64,000 nucleotides of DNA, from NCBI GenBank assembly GCA_903839845.1, contig CAIMEA010000004.1, forward strand, positions 1 through 64,000, read 5' to 3'. Every line of letters begins with the position of its first letter. Position 1 is the first letter of the stretch. A program made the position numbers and the translations under genes. The notes under the pieces were generated by a model. It was not told the DNA's origin, did no database searches, and worked only from the letters and a program-made list of their open reading frames with translations. Origin of the DNA: an uncultured Hyphomicrobiales bacterium (GTDB lineage Bacteria; Pseudomonadota; Alphaproteobacteria; Rhizobiales; Xanthobacteraceae). Below, one piece after another: positions 46,957 through 55,316 of this stretch.

Positions 46957-47489
46957 GATGCGCCTTGTTGCTGTTGGTCCGTCTCGTCGATCCAGTCCGG
47001 GCGGATCAGCCCGCTGACGCCCTCGAAGGCGCCGGAATCCAATTCGTTGACCAGCAGGCGGGCGGGGTCGACCGGCCCCGGCATTTTCACCAGGCCCTTT
47101 GGGATGCGCTTGAAGCCGGCCTTGGCGTAGAACGGCTCGTCGCCGACCAGCACCACAAGCTTGCCGCCCTTGGCCCTGGCCTCCTGCAAGGCGCGATCGA
47201 TCAACTTCGAGCCGACGCCGCGCGAGCGGAACGGCGGCTCGACCGTCAGCGGCCCGAGCAGCAAAGCCTTCGTCTCGCCGATGCAGATCGGCGTCAGCCG
47301 GATCGACCCGACCAGCAAGGTGCCGATGCGCGCGGTGAAGGACAGGTCCAGCGTATGGCCCCTGCCCTCGCGGATGCGGAAGGCCGAGCGGGCATAGCGG
47401 CCGGGCCCGAAGGTGCGCTCGTGCAGGCGTTCGATCGCCAGCGCGTCGCCGAGGGCCTCGGGCAGGATGGTCAATTGCAGTTCGCTCAT
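46953..47489 (-). CDS. GNAT-family N-acetyltransferase
   Basis: 178 residues. The acetyl-CoA site reads LLGPLTVEPPFRSRGVGSKLIDRALQEARAKGGKLVVLVGDEPFYAKAGFKRI, which matches the YhbS-type GNAT group. A later LRLTPICIGE block precedes it as the beta-bulge region. Substrate unknown. The ATG at 47489 is preferred over 47507. Its stop overlaps the hdeA start by four bases, so both are made together. Confidence 0.88.
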   Translation of the reverse strand: MSELQLTILPEALGDALAIERLHERTFGPGRYARSAFRIREGRGHTLDLSFTARIGTLLVGSIRLTPICIGETKALLLGPLTVEPPFRSRGVGSKLIDRALQEARAKGGKLVVLVGDEPFYAKAGFKRIPKGLVKMPGPVDPARLLVNELDSGAFEGVSGLIRPDWIDETDQQQQGAS

Positions 47490-47561
47490 GGGTAAGCCGA
47501 TTAGCACCTCGAACGATTCCGGTCCATCGCCGGTGGCTTTTAAGAGCTGGAGATACTAAAT

Positions 47562-47622
47562 GCCCCTCACCCGGCGCGGTCCTTTGGACCTCGCCACCCT
47601 CTCCCCGTAAACGGGGAGAAGG
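47562..47622. repeat. Intergenic palindromic repeat, type C (copy 2)
   Basis: CCCCTCACCC, then a nested GGTCCtttGGACC, then CTCTCCCCGTaaaCGGGGAGA. It is the short form of the compound repeat at 18159-18305 and lies just before the glutathione transferase gene, ending 20 nt before its ATG. Confidence 0.65.
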
Positions 47623-47643
47623 AAGAGCAGCGGAGAATGCGAC

Positions 47644-48618
47644 ATGGGACTTCTCGTCGACGGCGTCTGGCAGCAGGAAGGCCTGCGCACCAAGGACGGC
47701 CATTTCATCCGGCCGACCGCGAGCTTCCGCAACTGGGTGACGCCCGACGGCAGCGCCGGCCCCTCGGGCAAGGCCGGTTTTCCGGCCGAGGCCGGCCGCT
47801 ATCACCTCTACGTCTCGCTGGCCTGTCCGTGGGCGCACCGCACCATCATCTTCCGCAAGCTCAAGAACCTCGAGAACGTCATCTCGATGTCGGTGGTGTC
47901 GCCGGACATGCTGGAGAACGGCTGGACCTTCCACAAGGACGAGGGCTCGACCGGCGACACCATCAACGGCAAGGACAAGCTTTCCGAAATCTATGTGATG
48001 GCCGAGCCGAAATATACCGGACGCGTCAGCGTGCCGGTGCTGTGGGACAAGAAGACCAACGCGATCGTCAACAACGAGTCGCCGGAAATCATCCGCATGC
48101 TCAATTCGGCGTTCGATGCCTTCACCAACAGCCGCGCAGATTTTTATCCCGAGAATTTGCGCGGCGAGATCGACCGCATCAACGACCTCGTCTATCCGAA
48201 CATCAACAACGGCGTCTATCGCACCGGCTTCGCCACCAGCCAGGCCGCCTATGAGACGGCGTTCCGCGGCGTGTTCGACACGCTTGATGAGCTGGACCAG
48301 ATTCTGTCGCAGCAGCGCTATGTCGCCGGTCCCGTCATTACCGAAGCCGACTGGCGGCTGTTCTGCACGCTTATCCGTTTCGACGCGGTGTATTACGGCC
48401 ACTTCAAGTGCAACTGGCGGCACATCTACGAATATCCGCAGCTGTCGAACTATGTGCGCGACCTTTATCAGGTGCCGGGCGTGGCCGAGACGGTGAGCCT
48501 CGAACAGATCAAGCGGCATTATTATAACAGCCAGCGCCACGTGAACCCGTTCGGCATCGTGCCGGTCGGGCCGCAACTCGATTTCGCGGCGCCACATGAT
48601 CGCGCGCGGTTCGGGTAG
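47644..48618 (+). CDS. Xi-class glutathione S-transferase (glutathionyl-hydroquinone reductase-like)
   Basis: 324 residues. The catalytic cysteine is C61 in SLACPWAHRTIIFRKL, the Xi-class CPWAHR motif that reduces glutathionyl-quinones, and the C-terminal domain has TEADWRLFCTLIRFDAVYYGHFKCNWRHIYEYPQLSNYVRDLYQVPG, typical of YqjG/ECM4 proteins. Full length. ATG 47644 with GGAGA upstream. Cytosolic; protects against quinones. Confidence 0.93.
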   Translation: MGLLVDGVWQQEGLRTKDGHFIRPTASFRNWVTPDGSAGPSGKAGFPAEAGRYHLYVSLACPWAHRTIIFRKLKNLENVISMSVVSPDMLENGWTFHKDEGSTGDTINGKDKLSEIYVMAEPKYTGRVSVPVLWDKKTNAIVNNESPEIIRMLNSAFDAFTNSRADFYPENLRGEIDRINDLVYPNINNGVYRTGFATSQAAYETAFRGVFDTLDELDQILSQQRYVAGPVITEADWRLFCTLIRFDAVYYGHFKCNWRHIYEYPQLSNYVRDLYQVPGVAETVSLEQIKRHYYNSQRHVNPFGIVPVGPQLDFAAPHDRARFG

Positions 48619-48642
48619 GCGCGCGCCGGCGAACCCGCGCCA

Positions 48643-49302
48643 CTAGTGAACGAACTGGCCCTTGGCCATCATCAGATGATGCGGCTGGTGATGGCCGCCC
48701 TGCACCATGATGCCAATGAAGCCGAGCGCCTTGAGCTTGGCGAGCGGCACGGCATCGTTCGCCATGACGATCAGCGTGACGCCGTCGGGCATGTCGGCGG
48801 TGCCGGCTTTCCAGCCGAGACTTTCAAGTTCGTGCACATGGGCGGGAACCATGCGCTTGATGGCGTCGCGGGTGCGGCCTTCGCCGGTGATCGCGATCTC
48901 GATGCTGGTATCGGTCATCCGTTCGGTGACGGCGGCATGCAACGTCACTTCGTTCATATCGATGAGATGCTCGCGTAATGCGCCGATGTTGACCTTGGAC
49001 CAGTCGGTTGCCGGGTCGGCTTCGAGAATCTGCACGACTTCCTGGATGGCGCCGAAGGCGTCCTGTCCCGGGCTCACCGGAAACCGGCCGGCATGATGAG
49101 CCTGAACATCGACAGGCGAGCCGCCGTGCGGGCCAACAATCGGGCCGCCTTGTCGCGTGCCATTTTGCCTTCCCTGCGTCATCTGCCGATGCATCTCTGC
49201 CATGGTGTCGCTCATGTCCGCCGGCATCTGGGCAAAGGCGTAAACCGTAGTGCCGACAATCGCTAAACCCGCGAGCATGGTCTTCCAGGGGAATTTCGAC
49301 AT
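48643..49302 (-). CDS. Exported Met/His-rich protein of unknown function
   Basis: 219 residues. The ATG at 49302 has a strong AGGAG. Signal peptide FPWKTMLAGLAIVGTTVYAFAQ, then a methionine-rich stretch (MPADMSDTMAEMHRQM), a His/Gly region, a helical core with ALREHLIDMNEVTLHAAVTERM, and a C-terminal GGHHQPHHLMMAKGQFVH. The Met-xx-Met and His clusters suggest metal (possibly copper) binding in the periplasm. I do not recognise the family. Immediately downstream of a Crp/Fnr regulator with an FNR-type palindrome between them. Confidence 0.8.
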   Translation of the reverse strand: MSKFPWKTMLAGLAIVGTTVYAFAQMPADMSDTMAEMHRQMTQGRQNGTRQGGPIVGPHGGSPVDVQAHHAGRFPVSPGQDAFGAIQEVVQILEADPATDWSKVNIGALREHLIDMNEVTLHAAVTERMTDTSIEIAITGEGRTRDAIKRMVPAHVHELESLGWKAGTADMPDGVTLIVMANDAVPLAKLKALGFIGIMVQGGHHQPHHLMMAKGQFVH

Positions 49303-49361
49303 GATTTCGCTCCTTCGCATAATACCTTGCTGACCTGTTAGCCGATCGCCGGCAAGGCTTC

Positions 49362-49377
49362 TATGATCCGGATCATA
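49362..49377. promoter_or_regulatory. Perfect palindrome with FNR/Dnr-box core
   Basis: TATGATCCGGATCATA, a perfect 16-base palindrome; its core TGAT-N4-ATCA equals the centre of the FNR/Dnr site TTGAT-N4-ATCAA. It overlaps the last codon of the Crp/Fnr gene (stop at 49373-49375) and its centre is 67 bases before the ATG of the exported protein. Likely target of the adjacent regulator, whose recognition helix keeps the E and R that read such half sites. Confidence 0.7.
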
Positions 49378-49978
49378 CCTTGCGCCCGCGCAAAAGCGTG
49401 ATCCTGCCACGGCCGCGCCGGATTTCGCCGCTGCGCGAAAGCGCACCCAGCGTGCGGTAGAGCGCCTCGTGGGTCAGGCCCAGTTCGCCGGCGAGGTCCT
49501 TCAACGTACCGCGCAGTGTCACAGCGCCAGCTTCGGCGTTGACGGCGAGATAATGTCGAACGCGGTCGCGCGCCGAGCGGATATTGCGCTGCTCGATGCG
49601 CGTGCGCAGGCCCATCACCTGCCGCGCCAACGTCGCCGTGAAGGCCTGCGCCGCCTTGCGATCCTTGCCGAAGGCGGCGAGCAGCGCGGGCTTCGGGTAG
49701 GCGCGCAAGGTCGCGGCGGTCGAGGCAATGGCGTCGCAATGATAGGCATCCGAATAGAGCGAGGCTTCAGCCAACGTCTCGCCGGGGCCGGCGACATGGA
49801 GAACGACCTCGCGCCCGGCACGATCGACGCGCGACAACCGCACGCGGCCGGCGGTGACTTCAAAAAAACTCACCGGCCTGTCGCCCTGCCGGAACAAGGT
49901 TTCGCCGGCCTTCAGTCTGCGGTCCGTGGCCCGGGCGCGCACCGACGCCGGGAGCCAGTCGTGGTTGGGCATTTCCAT
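49373..49978 (-). CDS. Crp/Fnr-family regulator (Dnr/NnrR-like)
   Basis: 201 residues. Sensor domain: LKAGETLFRQGDRPVSFFEVTAGRVRLSRVDRAGREVVLHVAGPGETLAEASLYSDAYHC; HTH: LKDLAGELGLTHEALYRTLGALSRSGEI. No N-terminal cysteine cluster, so it is Dnr/NnrR-like rather than FNR-like. The recognition helix HEALYR keeps Glu and Arg in the positions used by FNR to read TTGAT. Starts at ATG 49978 with GGAGA upstream or at 49972. NO or other signal is possible but unproven. The downstream gene carries a matching palindrome. Confidence 0.88.
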   Translation of the reverse strand: MEMPNHDWLPASVRARATDRRLKAGETLFRQGDRPVSFFEVTAGRVRLSRVDRAGREVVLHVAGPGETLAEASLYSDAYHCDAIASTAATLRAYPKPALLAAFGKDRKAAQAFTATLARQVMGLRTRIEQRNIRSARDRVRHYLAVNAEAGAVTLRGTLKDLAGELGLTHEALYRTLGALSRSGEIRRGRGRITLLRGRKV

Positions 49979-50572
49979 GTGTCTCCGCTCGCGCGACAAG
50001 ACTAGCACGCGCGCGCCATCGCCCGTGTTGTTTGCGGCCCCGGGCAAGCCAACGCCTGATTTCCTTGCCCTCAAAAATATCGAGGGTGTGGCGCGCCAAA
50101 GGGCGCTCCATTATTTCCGTGTGTGAGCATCTCTTTGCGGAGATGCCCGCGCCTCTCGGCGCGCCACGGCGGCGTCTTCCGGCAGCCGGGCCGCGCTTCT
50201 GGTGGCTTTTTGCCTTTCCTCGCTCCTTGAACAACCGACCCCTTGCGGAGCATCGGCCGTTCTTGGCTCTCGGAAAAACAAGAGCACGCGCCATCAGCGA
50301 GCTCCTCGCGGCAGGTCCTATTGCCTGCGGGCGGGGCCCCGGCACCGCCCGAGCGCATGGAGTGCGTTACTCCCTGCCCGCGGGCGCCGCGCCCTGCTCC
50401 ACCATCCTGACGCCTCATGACAGCGCCCTCGATAAGCAGGACGATTTGGGTATATATTCAGTAGGAACTAATGTCAAGCGACTTGAAGGTGCCCGGGCCC
50501 GGTTGAGTTGGATCAATGCGACTGCGCCGTCAGCCGGTAACTTTCTTCCAACATCATCGAAGGGGATATTCC
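49979..50572. other. 594-base gene-poor region with repeat-like sequence
   Basis: No frame here combines a ribosome site with protein-like sequence. The first 430 bases are GC-rich, with hairpins such as GAGCATCTCTTTGCGGAGATG and several overlapping open frames on both strands; sequences of this type recur as intergenic repeats in related genomes. The last part (50440-50572) is AT-richer with TATATATTC at 50451-50459, the likely promoter area of the transporter gene. Confidence 0.45.
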
Positions 50573-52072
50573 ATGGCTGGTGATTCGAGCGGGTCGGCGG
50601 CGCTTCCGGACGCCAAAGCAGCCGGCATCGACTGGTGGCGGATCATCATGCCGATCGCTGTGGCGATCGTCATCGCACTGATTCCCGCCCCCGCCGGCCT
50701 CGGCCAGCACGCTTGGTATTATTTTGCTCTGTTCGCTGGGGTCGTCGCAGCACTGGTTCTGGAGCCTTTGCCCTCGACCGCCGTGGGATTCATCGCAATT
50801 ACGCTGACGGCCGTACTGTCGCGCTGGACGCTATTCAGCAACGCTGAACTCGCCAAACCGGGATTTAACGTGGCGAGCGAAACCGTCAAATGGGCCTTCT
50901 CCGGCTTCGCCAGCAATACGGTCTGGCTGGTCGGCGGCGCCTTTATGCTGGCGCTCGGCTATCAAAAAACCGGTCTCGGACGTCGCATTGCATTGCTATT
51001 GGTGCGGGCCCTCGGAAAAAACTCGTTGTCGCTCGGCTACGCCGCAACCGTTGCCGATACCATCCTCGCCCCGTTCACCCCCTCGAATACGGCACGCAGT
51101 GCCGGGACCATGTTCCCGGTCATGATCAATCTGCCGCCGATTTACGATTCAAAGCCAAACGATCCGTCGGCCCACAAGATCGGCGGATATATCCTCTGGG
51201 TAACCTTCGCGGCGAGTTGCATCACGAGTTCGCTGTTTATGACCGCATGCGCTCCTAACTTCCTGGCGCTCGATTTTATCCGCAAGATCGCACACGTCGA
51301 AATAAGCTATAAGCAATGGTTTCTCGCAGCAGCGCCTTTCGCCGTGCCGCTACTGCTCGCATTGCCGGTGATTGCTTATTTTGTCGTTCCGCCAACCGTC
51401 AAGAAAAGTCCCGAGATTCCGGCATGGGCAGCACGCCAATTGCATGAAATGGGATCGCTGTCGCGCGGCGAGATTATCCTCACCGTGCTTGTAGTAGCGG
51501 CGATCCTGCTGTGGGTATTCGGCGGCGATCTCGTCGACGCCGCAGTTGTCGCATTCATGGTGGTGTCGATGATGCTGATCTGCCGCGTCGTCACCTGGGA
51601 GGACATGGCGAAAAATCATTCGGCCTGGACCACGATCACACTGCTGGCGACGCTGGTCGCCATGGCCGATGGTCTGGCGCGCACCGGCTTCATCAAATGG
51701 TTTGCCACATTTGTCGCCGGGCATATCTCCGGCTACCCGCCGATGGCGATCATCGTCATTCTCATCTCTGTCTATTTCTTCTCTCACTACTTCTTCTCAA
51801 GCCTGACGGCACACACGACCGCGATGATGCCTATCATGCTCGGCGTTGGCATGGGTATTCAGGGCTTGCCGCCCGAGAAGCTCGCCATGGGGCTGGCCAT
51901 GACGACCGGCATTATGGGCGTGATCTCGCCTTATGCGACGGGCGCCGCGCTGCCTTATTACAATAGCGGCTATTTCACATCGGCCGAGTTCTGGCGCAAT
52001 GGTACGATCTTCGGGCTAATTTTTCTATTCGCCCTGTTGGCGATTGGGGTGCCGATGCTCGGCGTACTGTAA
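50573..52072 (+). CDS. DASS-family (SLC13/CitT-like) anion transporter
   Basis: 499 residues, about 12 membrane helices. Two halves carry the paired ligand/sodium motifs: FTPSNTARSAGTMFPVM and SLTAHTTAMMPIMLGVG, the SNT/SLTAHTT design of divalent anion:Na+ symporters and anion exchangers (CitT/2-oxoglutarate-malate type). ATG 50573 has AAGGGG upstream; the extra N-terminal codons from 50516 are not used. Substrate likely a dicarboxylate or tricarboxylate. Confidence 0.9.
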   Translation: MAGDSSGSAALPDAKAAGIDWWRIIMPIAVAIVIALIPAPAGLGQHAWYYFALFAGVVAALVLEPLPSTAVGFIAITLTAVLSRWTLFSNAELAKPGFNVASETVKWAFSGFASNTVWLVGGAFMLALGYQKTGLGRRIALLLVRALGKNSLSLGYAATVADTILAPFTPSNTARSAGTMFPVMINLPPIYDSKPNDPSAHKIGGYILWVTFAASCITSSLFMTACAPNFLALDFIRKIAHVEISYKQWFLAAAPFAVPLLLALPVIAYFVVPPTVKKSPEIPAWAARQLHEMGSLSRGEIILTVLVVAAILLWVFGGDLVDAAVVAFMVVSMMLICRVVTWEDMAKNHSAWTTITLLATLVAMADGLARTGFIKWFATFVAGHISGYPPMAIIVILISVYFFSHYFFSSLTAHTTAMMPIMLGVGMGIQGLPPEKLAMGLAMTTGIMGVISPYATGAALPYYNSGYFTSAEFWRNGTIFGLIFLFALLAIGVPMLGVL

Positions 52073-52136
52073 CGCAACTCGATCTCCGTCACGGCGGCAC
52101 ACGTTGGGCAATCTAGCCCTCCGGCTGCCTTGATCC

Positions 52137-52619
52137 TCACCACACCTCGCTCAACGCCACGCCGCTGAACACTTCGGCGATGCGCGCCCGCGTGGCGCGG
52201 CCGGTGTCTTCCGGCAACGCGTCGATGGCGAAAAATCCATGGTCGATGATCTCGTGATCCGGGATGGGCGCGGCGTCCTGCGCAAAGTCGCGCACGATGA
52301 ACAGCGCAACGTGATCGCGGCGCGAGACGCGATGATTGAAAAACACGCCGTGCAGCACCGCCTCGCCGGTCAGGCGGATATTGCCCTCTTCCATCAGTTC
52401 GCGGGCGAGCGCCGTGCGCAATGTCTCGCCGGTTTCGACGCCGCCGCCGGGCAGATGCCAGCCGGCGACGTAGGAGTGCTTAATCAGGAACACCCGGCTC
52501 TGGCCGTCGATCACCATGCCGAAGGCGCCCAGGGTCGCGCCACGGGCGAAGCGCCAGTAGAAATGGAACCCGCGCCTGATCAGCGGCTCGAATTTGCGGC
52601 GCAGGCGGTGCAAGGTCAT
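52137..52619 (-). CDS. Nudix hydrolase
   Basis: 160-residue Nudix protein. The box reads GGGVETGETLRTALARELMEEGNI, complete with the REL-EE acids, after GWHLP. The N-terminus RLRRKFEPLIRRGFHFYWRF is basic and amphipathic. Substrate unknown. The ATG at 52619 is chosen as the first family-like residue; the longer frame extends into the mbfA control region. Divergent from mbfA. Confidence 0.88.
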   Translation of the reverse strand: MTLHRLRRKFEPLIRRGFHFYWRFARGATLGAFGMVIDGQSRVFLIKHSYVAGWHLPGGGVETGETLRTALARELMEEGNIRLTGEAVLHGVFFNHRVSRRDHVALFIVRDFAQDAAPIPDHEIIDHGFFAIDALPEDTGRATRARIAEVFSGVALSEVW

Positions 52620-52707
52620 GGACGTCCTTTGGCTTGGAGCCCGGCTATAGCCGGCGGACGAGGCGCTTCGCAATCTGTGCAAAAGGGTGCGCCGCGCCTC
52701 TTTATCG

Positions 52708-52724
52708 ATTAGAATAATTCCAAT
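52708..52724. promoter_or_regulatory. Iron control element (Irr site) before mbfA
   Basis: ATTAGAATAATTCCAAT fits the Bradyrhizobium ICE consensus TTTAGAA-N2-ATTCTAAA at 12 of 15 fixed positions, and nothing else nearby matches. It is 47 bases before the mbfA start codon. In Bradyrhizobium, Irr represses mbfA through such a site. Confidence 0.7.
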
Positions 52725-52770
52725 ATAGCAAACCTGTGTCCTGATACCGGCGAGCCAGAGGCGACCTCCC

Positions 52771-53730
52771 TTGAAAAATTTTTCCGACCTGACCGAACAG
52801 GAAGTGCTGGCGCTGGCCATCACCAATGAAGAAGAGGACAGCCGCATCTATCGCGGCTTCGCCGAGGGCCTGCGCGAGCAGTTCCCCTCCTCCGCCAAGG
52901 TGTTCGACGAAATGGCCGAGGAGGAGGTGCACCACCGCACTTTGCTCTACGACATGTACCGCTCGAAGTTCGGCGACTACCTGCCGCTGATCCGCCGCCA
53001 GGACGTCAAGGGCTTCATCCAGGCCAAGAAGCCCTTGTGGCTGATGCGCCCGCTCGGTCTCGACGAGGTGCGCAAATTCGCCGAGGACATGGAGTTCGAG
53101 GCCGAGCGCTATTACCGCAAGGCGGCGGCGAATGCGCGCGACGCCTCGGTGCGGCAGTTGCTGATCGAACTGGCCGAAGCGGAAGCCGGCCACGAGAGCC
53201 TGGCGCATAAATTGTCCGAGACCATTCTCACGCCGGGCGCGCGCGAGATGGAGGACGAGACGGCGCGGCGCGCCTTCCTGCTGCAATATGTGCAGCCCGG
53301 CCTGGTCGGCCTGATGGACGGTTCGGTGTCGACTTTGGCGCCGTTGTTCGCGGCGGCCTTTGCCACGCATCAGCCGTGGGAGACGTTTCTCGTCGGTCTG
53401 GCGGCAAGCGTCGGCGCCGGTATTTCGATGGGTTTTGCCGAAGCCCTGTCGGACGACGGTTCGCTGACCGGCCGCGGCACGCCGTGGCTGCGCGGCACGG
53501 TCTGCGGCATGATGACTGTGATCGGCGGCCTGGGGCACACATTGCCCTATCTCATTCCCGATTTCTGGACCGCGACCGTGGTCGCGGCGATCGTCGTAGT
53601 CGTCGAGCTCGGCATCATTTCGTGGATACGCTACCGTTTCATGGACACGCCGTTCCTGCAGGCGACGTTCCAGATCGCCTTCGGCGGCGCGCTGGTGTTC
53701 ATCGCCGGGATATTGATCGGGAGTTCGTGA
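52771..53730 (+). CDS. mbfA: Membrane-bound ferritin/iron exporter
   Basis: 319 residues in two domains. Residues 1-150 are a ferritin/rubrerythrin-like di-iron bundle with repeated E-xx-H motifs (EEEVHHRTLLYDMY; EFEAERYYRKAAANARD; EAEAGHESL); residues 170-319 are a VIT1/CCC1-type membrane domain with VGLMDGSVSTLAPLFAAAFA and four or five helices. MbfA exports iron and resists peroxide. The start is TTG 52771 with GAGG ahead; no ATG fits. The upstream iron control element predicts induction by iron excess. Confidence 0.92.
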   Translation: MKNFSDLTEQEVLALAITNEEEDSRIYRGFAEGLREQFPSSAKVFDEMAEEEVHHRTLLYDMYRSKFGDYLPLIRRQDVKGFIQAKKPLWLMRPLGLDEVRKFAEDMEFEAERYYRKAAANARDASVRQLLIELAEAEAGHESLAHKLSETILTPGAREMEDETARRAFLLQYVQPGLVGLMDGSVSTLAPLFAAAFATHQPWETFLVGLAASVGAGISMGFAEALSDDGSLTGRGTPWLRGTVCGMMTVIGGLGHTLPYLIPDFWTATVVAAIVVVVELGIISWIRYRFMDTPFLQATFQIAFGGALVFIAGILIGSS

Positions 53731-53749
53731 CGCGCTACGCGCGTTGAAC

Positions 53750-54646
53750 ATGTTCACACTCGCCCATTTGTCCGATCCGCATCTGGCGCCGTTGCCGCCG
53801 GCGCGCCTTCTTGAACTCGGCGGCAAGCGCCTGACCGGCTGGCTGAACTGGAAGCGCAAGCGCCATCTGGTGCATGACCGCGCGACGCTGAAGGCCCTGC
53901 TTGCCGACCTGCAAGCGCAAGCGAGCGACCACATCGCGGTGACCGGCGACATCGCCAATATCGGCCTGCCGGCTGAATATGCGCGCGGCCGCGAATGGCT
54001 GGCGAGCCTGGGCCCGGCGCGCGACGTCAGCTTCATTCCCGGCAATCACGACATCTATGTCGCCGGCTGCGCCGAGATGGCGGCGCGCGAATGGGGCGCG
54101 CATATGCGCGGCGATGACATAGCGGATTCTTTGGGCGACAGCTTTCCCTATGCGCGGCGGCGCGGACCGCTTGCGCTGATCGGCGTTTCAAGCGGCGTGG
54201 TCACCGCGCCATTCATGGCGACCGGCGAAATCGGTCCGGCGCAATTGCAAAGGCTTGCCGCGCTGCTCGATATGCTCAAAGGCGAAAAGCTGCTCCGCGT
54301 GGTGATGATCCACCATCCGCCGGTCAGTCTCGCCGCACATCACAAGCGGCTGATCGATGCCGGCGCGCTCAAGGCGGTGATCGCCTCGCATGGCGCGGAG
54401 TTGCTGCTGCACGGCCACGACCATCGCGCCATGCTCAACTGGCTCGACGGACCGGACGGCGCACGCGTGCCCGCTATCGGCGTGCCATCGGCGTCGGCAA
54501 AGCCGGGCATGGATCACGAACCGGCGGGATATAATTTGTACCGGATCGATGGTGTGGCGGGTGCGTGGCGCTGTGAGATGGTGTCGCGGGGCATGAGCCT
54601 TGATGGCAAGGTCACCGAGCGGACGCACGCAACTCTTTTTGGCTAA
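53750..54646 (+). CDS. Metallophosphoesterase
   Basis: 298 residues, calcineurin-like phosphoesterase fold. The five metal motifs appear in order: LSDPHLAP, TGDIANIG, IPGNHDIY, MIHHPP and LLHGHDHRAM. Probably cleaves a nucleotide or lipid-linked phosphodiester; substrate unknown. I chose ATG 53750 over the TTG at 53744; there is no strong ribosome site. Its stop overlaps that of the convergent gene by four bases (CTAA, 54643-54646). Confidence 0.9.
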   Translation: MFTLAHLSDPHLAPLPPARLLELGGKRLTGWLNWKRKRHLVHDRATLKALLADLQAQASDHIAVTGDIANIGLPAEYARGREWLASLGPARDVSFIPGNHDIYVAGCAEMAAREWGAHMRGDDIADSLGDSFPYARRRGPLALIGVSSGVVTAPFMATGEIGPAQLQRLAALLDMLKGEKLLRVVMIHHPPVSLAAHHKRLIDAGALKAVIASHGAELLLHGHDHRAMLNWLDGPDGARVPAIGVPSASAKPGMDHEPAGYNLYRIDGVAGAWRCEMVSRGMSLDGKVTERTHATLFG

Positions 54647-55215
54647 GGCCGAGGCCCGTTGAGCAGCGCCAAGGTGAACAGCGCGCCGACGGCCATGACC
54701 ACGCCGTAGACGAACGTGCGGAAGGCGCGCAGGCGGCCGCGTTGATGTTCCAGTTCGAGCAGTTTGCGCGCCGTCGCCTCGCCGAACGGCGCGTCGTCGG
54801 ATAAAGCGCGTTCGCGCTCGACGAGGCGGCGCGCGACATAGCGCGTCACCGCGTGCACGATCTCCGGAATCTCGTGGCTTTCCGCCAAAGTGGCGCGGCC
54901 AAAGCGGGTCTCCTGCACGAAACGGTATTGCCGTTTGTCGCGGCCCATTTCCACATGCGCGATGACGTCGATCCACAGCCGCGGCACGTCGCCGCGCGAC
55001 AACCCGCGGTCGAACAATTCGATATGCGACGGCACGTCGGCGAACAGGGAATCGAGCGCCTCGTTCAACAGCTCAAGCCGCGCCTGCTCGGCGTCGCGCA
55101 AATCGACGACGACGGCCGAGCGCTCGGCCACCTCGGTGCGCACCTCGCGCATGGCCTGTTTCAGCGGATGCGGTGCGGCCTGCGAAGCAGGCTGGTTTTT
55201 GCGGCGTCCCCACAT
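54643..55215 (-). CDS. Conserved protein with one C-terminal membrane helix
   Basis: 190 residues. A charged soluble part (MWGRRKNQ...) with DLRDAEQARLELLNEALDSLFADVPSHIELFDRGLSRGDVPRLWIDVIAHVEMGRDKRQYRF, then a helical region and one C-terminal hydrophobic segment (FVYGVVMAVGALFTLALLNG). I do not recognise the family; it looks like a conserved alphaproteobacterial hypothetical. ATG 55215. Overlaps the phosphoesterase stop. Confidence 0.75.
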   Translation of the reverse strand: MWGRRKNQPASQAAPHPLKQAMREVRTEVAERSAVVVDLRDAEQARLELLNEALDSLFADVPSHIELFDRGLSRGDVPRLWIDVIAHVEMGRDKRQYRFVQETRFGRATLAESHEIPEIVHAVTRYVARRLVERERALSDDAPFGEATARKLLELEHQRGRLRAFRTFVYGVVMAVGALFTLALLNGPRP

Positions 55216-55316
55216 CGGGCCAATTTAGCAAAGGCAAGCGCCCCGGCAAAGCCGAAAAACACGATTTTTCAAGGCCTTCGATGGTTAACCCAGGGTTAAA
55301 GCGCCAAAAATGCGCG

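Noticed and set aside
46666-48597. A 643-codon minus-strand frame ending in hdeA
   Set aside because: Only the last 96 codons are real (HdeA-like); the rest is antisense to the GST and GNAT regions and lacks protein-like sequence.
49319-49324. TATTAT as the -10 element for the exported Met/His-rich protein
   Set aside because: It would place the transcription start inside the Shine-Dalgarno, so another -10 must be used.
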